DNA of 64,000 bases from Paulinella micropora (Eukaryota > Cercozoa > Imbricatea > Euglyphida): NCBI GenBank assembly GCA_009731375.1, contig BJOX01000078.1, positions 725,015 through 789,014 on the forward strand, in the 5' to 3' direction. This document shows, in pieces, positions 15,497 to 24,113 of this stretch. Position numbers and translations under genes: made by a program. The notes under the pieces were generated by a model that had not been told where the DNA came from, searched no databases, and saw only the letters and a list, made by a program, of their open reading frames with translations. How positions within the stretch are numbered: the first letter of the stretch is position 1; each line of letters starts with the position of its first letter.

Positions 15497-15740
15497 CCTA
15501 TCTATCCATCCAACCATCGATCCATCTATCCATTCATCCATCCATCTATCCATCTATCCATCTATGCATCCATTTATCTATCTATCTATCTATCTACGTA
15601 GGTGTGTGAGTTGGGCCGCGTCCCCTGTCCATCGGGTGATGGAACCTGTTGCGAAGCCCAACCCACCAACCCCAACCCAAGGTCTATCTCTATTTATCTA
15701 TCTATCTATCTGTCTATCTATCTATCTATCTATCTATCCA

Positions 15741-15772
<32 letters not shown>

Positions 15773-15782
15773 TCTATCCATA

Positions 15783-15859
<77 letters not shown>

Positions 15860-15907
15860 GGAACCTGTTGCGAAGCCCAACCCACCAAGCCCAACCCAAG
15901 GTCTATC

Positions 15908-15968
<61 letters not shown>

Positions 15969-16067
15969 GAGCGATGGCACCTGCTGCCGCCAGCAACAAC
16001 AGCCCAAGGTCTATCCATATCTATCAATACATCTATCCATCTATCCATCTATCTGTCTATCTGTCTG

Positions 16068-16102
<35 letters not shown>

Positions 16103-16340
16103 GTCTGTCTGTCTAACTATCTATCTATCTCTGCTATGCTCTGCTATGCCATGCTATGCTGCTATGCCATGCTATGCTATGCTATGCTATGCTATGCTAT
16201 GCTATGCTATCATACATGCATACATGCATGCATGCATGCATGCATGCATGCATGCATGCATGCATACATACATACATACATACGTACATGCATGCATGCA
16301 TACATGCATACATACATGCATACATGCATACATGCATACA

Positions 16341-16372
<32 letters not shown>

Positions 16373-16706
16373 CATATGGACAAGAACTCCCCGATGAAAC
16401 AGACGTACATACATACATACATACATACATACATACATACATACAAGCCAATCGCACAGACAAAACTAATACACAACCAACAAGCCAATGGGACAGACAA
16501 AACTAATGCATGAGAACATGGCATAGCATAGCATAGCATAGCATAGCATGGCTTAGCATAGCATAGCATAGCATGGCATAGCATGGCATAGCATGGCATA
16601 ACATAGCATAGCATAGCATAGCATATAGCATAGCATAGCATAGCATAGCATATGTATGTATGTATGCATGTATGTATGTATGTATGCATGCATGTATGTA
16701 TGTATG

Positions 16707-16738
<32 letters not shown>

Positions 16739-16854
16739 TGTGGTGTGTGTTAGTTTTGTCTGTCCCACTGGCATGGTGCTTTGTGCCACGGGCTGTTGCT
16801 TGCAACCTGCCAACCCGTCCAGGTAGAAAGAAAGAAAGAAAGAAAGAAAGAAGC

Positions 16855-16902
<48 letters not shown>

Positions 16903-17006
16903 ACGATAGACAGATAGATAGAGAAGACGATAGGTAGATAGATAGGTAGGTAGGTAGATAGGTAGATATATAGATATGTGTATGTCATGTATATTATGTA
17001 TGTATG

Positions 17007-17037
<31 letters not shown>

Positions 17038-17148
17038 TGTATGTATGTATGTATGTATGTATGTATGTATGTATGTATGTATATCGGCTGTTGCCTGCAA
17101 CCTGCCAACCCGCCCAGGTGTGTATGTCATGTATATTATGTATGTATG

Positions 17149-17180
<32 letters not shown>

Positions 17181-18065
17181 TGTATGAATGTATGAATGTA
17201 TGAATGTATGTATGTATGTGTGTATGTATGTATGTATGTAATGTATGTAATGTATGTAATGTATGTATGTAATGTATGTAACGCATGCATGTATGTATGT
17301 TTGTAAGTATTTATGTATGCATGTATGTATGTATGTATGTATGTATGCATGTATGCATGTATGCATGTATGCATGTATATGTATGTATGTATGTAATCTA
17401 CGTAATGTATGTATGTATATGTAAAAATATGTATGTATGTATGTTTGCAACCTGCCAATTCACCCAGGTACGCATGTATGTATGTTATGTTATCTTATGT
17501 TATGTTATCTTATGTTATCTTATGTTATGTTATCTTATGTTATCTTATGTTATCTTATGTTATCTTATGTTATGTTAGATGTTATCTTATGTTATCTTAT
17601 ATTATGTTATGTTATGTTATGTTATCTTATGTTATCTTATGTTATCTTATGTTATCTTTTGTTATGTTATGTTATGTTATGTTATGTTATGTTATGTTAT
17701 GTTATGCTATGTTATGTTATGTTATGTTATAGTATGTTATGTAATGTAATGTTATGTTATGTTATGTTATGTTATGTTATGTTGTGGTATGTTATGTTAT
17801 CGTTATGGTATGTTATGTTATGTTATGTTATGTTACGTCATGTGATGGTATGTTATGTTATATTGTCTTATGTTATGTTATCTAATGTCATGTTCTGTTA
17901 TGTTATGTTATGTTATGTTATGTTATGTTATGTTATTTTATGTCATCTTATGCTATGTTATGTATGTATGTATGTATGTATGTATGTATGCACGCATGTA
18001 TGTATGTATGTATATGTGACAGGGCTTCATCTACAGGCAACGCGGCAATGATTTCCAACGCACGT

Positions 18066-18102
<37 letters not shown>

Positions 18103-18119
18103 ATATATATAAAGTATAT

Positions 18120-18154
<35 letters not shown>

Positions 18155-18175
18155 CTTATTTATTTACTTATTTAC

Positions 18176-18238
<63 letters not shown>

Positions 18239-18362
18239 TGTAGTCTACGGGCAACGCTACTAACCCACGTTCGGTCTATAAAATCATCAACCATCATCCT
18301 ATATATGCAAAAATATATATATATACTCTCTACGGGCAACGCGGCAATGAGAGTGCATATAC

Positions 18363-18396
<34 letters not shown>

Positions 18397-18694
18397 GTGT
18401 GTGTGTATATTATATATATGTATATATACATATATATATATACATATATATATATGTATATGATTTCCAATCCACGTTCGGTCTATACATCAACATCATC
18501 CTTATAAATATATATATATATATATATACATATGTATGTATGCACGTATATATTACCAACCCGCGTTCGGTCTTTACATTATTAACATCACTCTTAGTAC
18601 ATACTACTTTGGCATGTATATGATCGATTACATAATAATACAATACAACTCGCTCAGCCGATACACACACACACACACACACAAAACGTTCCAC

Positions 18695-18731
<37 letters not shown>

Positions 18732-18846
18732 GCTAGCTAGCTAGCTATCTAGCTATCTAGCTAGCTAGCTAGCTCGCTATCTATCTATCTATATATCTAT
18801 CTATCTATCTATCCATCTATCTATCTATCTATCTATCCATCCATCC

Positions 18847-18882
<36 letters not shown>

Positions 18883-19235
18883 GTCTGTCTATCTATCTAT
18901 CTATCTATCTATCCATCCATCTATCCATCTATCTATCTATCTATCTCGGAATAAAACCCACAGTGCTCTGTCGGTTTATACTAGACTGTCGACAGTCTCG
19001 AAACTCCATCTGCTTACTGGGCCCTCTGTAATGGAGGTGGGAGCTCGTTCTGCAAGGGGCGCTTTATGGAACGAGCCCTGGCCCCGCCTGGTACTAGGAA
19101 GCTTTGGTATTGCCTGTATCAGTCCCTTCCGTGCAAACATCACGGCTTAGCTGGGCATCGGGTTAATACTTTACCCACAGACTTCCTGGTTGACGAAATC
19201 AGAAGCTCCTTTTTTCTGACATTAGTCGATATTTC

Positions 19236-19288
<53 letters not shown>

Positions 19289-19689
19289 CACACGCTCGGT
19301 CTATACATCATCATGATCCTGAGCATGTACATTTTTTTAATATGTAACATAATGATAGATAATCTAATATATCATGTCATATCATATGTCATATAATTTC
19401 ACATCATATCAATGAAATATCATATCATATAATATGTACGTACAGAGAATGGTCCATATATATTTATATACTAAAAGTACAATCTATGTATAGAGGATGG
19501 ATAACAGCCTGGCTGGTCCCTCTATCATATCAAGATAAATCGTATAATGTAATATGTATGTACAGAGAATGGTTCATATATATTTATATATTAAAAATAC
19601 AATGTATGTATAGAGGATGGATAACAACCAGGCTGGTCCCTGTGCGTTGCCCTGCAAATCGGATAAGAGAGAGAAGGAGAGAGAGAGAG

Positions 19690-19726
<37 letters not shown>

Positions 19727-20045
19727 AAGAAACCAAAAGCAAGAAACAAAAAGCACTTTTCGCTTTACATGCATACAAAGCAATATTAGCGTTACATACG
19801 CACATACATACATACATACATAAAAAAATACTATCTCTGTATAGAGGATGGATAATAGCCAAGCTGGTCCCTGTGCGTTGCCCTGCAAATCGGACAACTG
19901 CGCCGGTATGTATGTATGTATGTATGTATGTATGTATGTATGTATGTATGTATGTATGTACGTATGTATGTATGTATGTAACGCTAATATTGCTTTGTAT
20001 GTATCTAAAGCTATAATTACTTTGTTTCTTGTTTTTGGTTTCTTG

Positions 20046-20085
<40 letters not shown>

Positions 20086-20150
20086 CTGTGGCCTGGGCAG
20101 GCAATTTGGGCTGCTGCTCATCCAGCGCACAGCTCTATCTACTATTTATA

Positions 20151-20191
<41 letters not shown>

Positions 20192-20643
20192 GCCTACCTA
20201 CCTACCTACCTACCTACCTACTTACCTATCTACCTATCTATCTATCTACCTACCTACCTACTTACCTATCTACCTATCTATGTATCTATCTATCTATCTA
20301 TCTATCTATCTCTCTATCTATCTGTTTATACTAGACTGTCGAACAGTCTCGAAACTCCATCTGCTTACTGGGCCCTCTGTAATGGAGGTGGGAGCTCGTT
20401 CTGCAAGGGGCGCTTATGGAACGAGCCCTGGCCCCGCCTGGTACTAGGGAGCTTTGGTATCGCCTGTATCAGTCCCTTCCGTGCAAACATCACGGCTTAG
20501 CTGGGCATCGGGTTAATACTTTACCCACAGACTTCCTTGGTTGACGAAATCAGAAGCTCCTTTTTTCTGACATTAGTCGATATCTCATCTACCTCAACTG
20601 TTACGATTATTGATCATCATCATCATAATCATGGTCATCATCA

Positions 20644-20682
<39 letters not shown>

Positions 20683-20793
20683 TCTCTCTCTCTCTCTGTA
20701 GGTTGGGGAGGCAATCTGGGCTGTTGCTCATCCAGCGCTGAGCTATCATCATCATCATCATCTTCATCAGCATCATCGTCATCATCATACACA

Positions 20794-20824
<31 letters not shown>

Positions 20825-20912
20825 GCTGTAGGTTGGGGAGGCAATCTTGGCTGTTGCTTATCCAGCGCTGAGCTGGGTGGTGCCGCCTCTGATATGTGCT
20901 TTGACGTGGTTA

Positions 20913-20956
<44 letters not shown>

Positions 20957-21058
20957 ATGATGATGATGATGATGCGCTGGGTGGTGCCGTCTCTGATATG
21001 TGCTTTGACGTGGTCACAGGGACACACAAGATAGATAGATAGATAGATAAATAGATAA

Positions 21059-21140
<82 letters not shown>

Positions 21141-21177
21141 GGATGGATGGATGGATAGATAGATGGATGGATGGATG

Positions 21178-21269
<92 letters not shown>

Positions 21270-21349
21270 TACATAAGTATACATAGGTGGCGTAGTCTCC
21301 GACATGTGCTTTGACTTGGTCAGGCAGACAGACATACATACAACTACTA

Positions 21350-21411
<62 letters not shown>

Positions 21412-21548
21412 GCTGCTGCTGCTCCTACTACTGCTACTACTACTACTACTACTACTACCACTACCACTACTACTACTACTACCACTACTACCACTACTAC
21501 CACTACTACTACTTCTACTACTACTACTACCACTACTACTACTACTAT

Positions 21549-21601
<53 letters not shown>

Positions 21602-21676
21602 GTACTGCTAGTACTACTACTACTACTACCACCACCACTATTACCACTACTACTAGTACTACTACTACTATTACTG

Positions 21677-21734
<58 letters not shown>

Positions 21735-22156
21735 CACTACCAACATACATACATACATATCATACACACATACACACACACATACATAGATACATAGATA
21801 CATACATGCATACATACATACATACATACATACATACATACATACATACATGCATACATACATACATACATAACATGCACTCAGGTTAGTATGGTATGCG
21901 TGAAGCCCCCTCGCTACCAACATACATGTCATACATATCACTACATACATACATACATACATACATGCATACATACATACAGGTTAGTATGGTATGCGTG
22001 AAGCCCCCTCACTACCAACATACATATCATACATATACATACATACATACATATATACATACATATATACATACATACATACATGCATACAGATTAGTAT
22101 GGTATGCGTGAAGCCCCCTCGCTACCAACATACATATCATAGATATCATACATACA

Positions 22157-22190
<34 letters not shown>

Positions 22191-22369
22191 CAGATTAGCA
22201 TGGTATGCGTGAAGCCCCCTCGCTACCAGGGAGTCTGCTCGGTATATCCACCTAGATCTACATATGTGTGTGTGTGTGTGTGTCTGTATCTGTATCTCTA
22301 TCTCTATCTCCATCTCTATCTGTATCTTTATCGCTAGCAGGGATTTTGCTCGGTATAGCAATCTAGATC

Positions 22370-22414
<45 letters not shown>

Positions 22415-22596
22415 GTATCTGTATCTGTATCTGTATCTGTATCTGTATCTGCATCTGCATTTGCATCTGTGTGTCTGTGTGTCTGTGTCTGTGTCTGTGT
22501 CTATACCTATGTCTATGTCTTCTATCTATTTACCTACCTACCTACTTATCCATCTATCTACCTACCTGCCTGCCTACCTGCCTATCTATATCTACA

Positions 22597-22651
<55 letters not shown>

Positions 22652-22695
22652 CTCCGTGAAGCCCCCACCCTACCAAAGCGTCTGCTCGGTAGCCG

Positions 22696-22748
<53 letters not shown>

Positions 22749-22763
22749 ACATCTATACATCTA

Positions 22764-22794
<31 letters not shown>

Positions 22795-22854
22795 CTCTTT
22801 ATGTAGCTATGTCCCATGAGCACCCCGTGGGCCTATCTATCTATCTATCTATTG

Positions 22855-22892
<38 letters not shown>

Positions 22893-22990
22893 TCATACTT
22901 CTTTCATACTTCCTTCATACATACATACATACATACATTACATATCTGTCTCTTCATGCACCTGTGTCCCATGAGCGCCCAATGTTCTTC

Positions 22991-23035
<45 letters not shown>

Positions 23036-23049
23036 TTATGTACATAACA

Positions 23050-23080
<31 letters not shown>

Positions 23081-23610
23081 CATCTCTTCATTCAGCTATG
23101 TCCCATGAGTGCGCCGTGGGCCTGTGTCTACCTATCTACCTATCTACCTATCTACCTATCTAACTGTCTATCTACATAATAATACATGCATACATAATAT
23201 TATCTATCTCTTCATTCAGCTATGTCCCATGAGTGCGCCGTGGGCCTGTGTCTACCTATCTACCTACCTACCTATCTATCTATCTATCTAACTGAATATC
23301 TACATAATAACACATGCATACATAATATTATCTATCTCTTCATTCAGCTATATGCCATGAGTGCGCCGTGGGCCTGTGTCTACCTATCTACCTACCTATC
23401 TCCTATCTATCTATCTAATTATCTGTGTAGCATACATATCTATCTATTTATTCAGCTATGTCCCATGAGTGCGCCGTGGGCTGTGTCCACCTACCTATCT
23501 ATCACCTATCTATCTGTCTATCTATCTATCTATCTATCTACCTATCTATCTATCTATCTATCTATCTACCTATCTATCTATCTACCTATCTATCTATCTA
23601 CCTATCTATG

Positions 23611-23644
<34 letters not shown>

Positions 23645-23693
23645 GATCTGTTCCATGAGTGCGCCGTGGGCCTGTGTCTACCTACCTATCTAC

Positions 23694-23727
<34 letters not shown>

Positions 23728-23801
23728 GTCTATCCATCTATCTATCTATCTAGCTCTGTCCCATGAGTGCGCCGTGGGCCTGTGTCTACCTACCTATCTA
23801 C

Positions 23802-23848
<47 letters not shown>

Positions 23849-23868
23849 CCTATTACCTACCTACCTAC

Positions 23869-23915
<47 letters not shown>

Positions 23916-24073
23916 GCTAGCTAGCTAGCTCTGTCCCATGAGTGCGCCGTGGGCCTGTGCCTACCTACCCACCTACCTACCTATCTGCCTATCTATCTAT
24001 CCAACTATCTACATAATATCTATCTCTTCATTCAGCTATGTCCCATGCGTGCGCCGTGGGCACGTGTATCTAT

Positions 24074-24113
<40 letters not shown>

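Noticed and set aside
20785-21974. Poly-Ser/Val/Thr proteins in several frames
   Set aside because: Readings of the ACT array and GATA array around exon 14.
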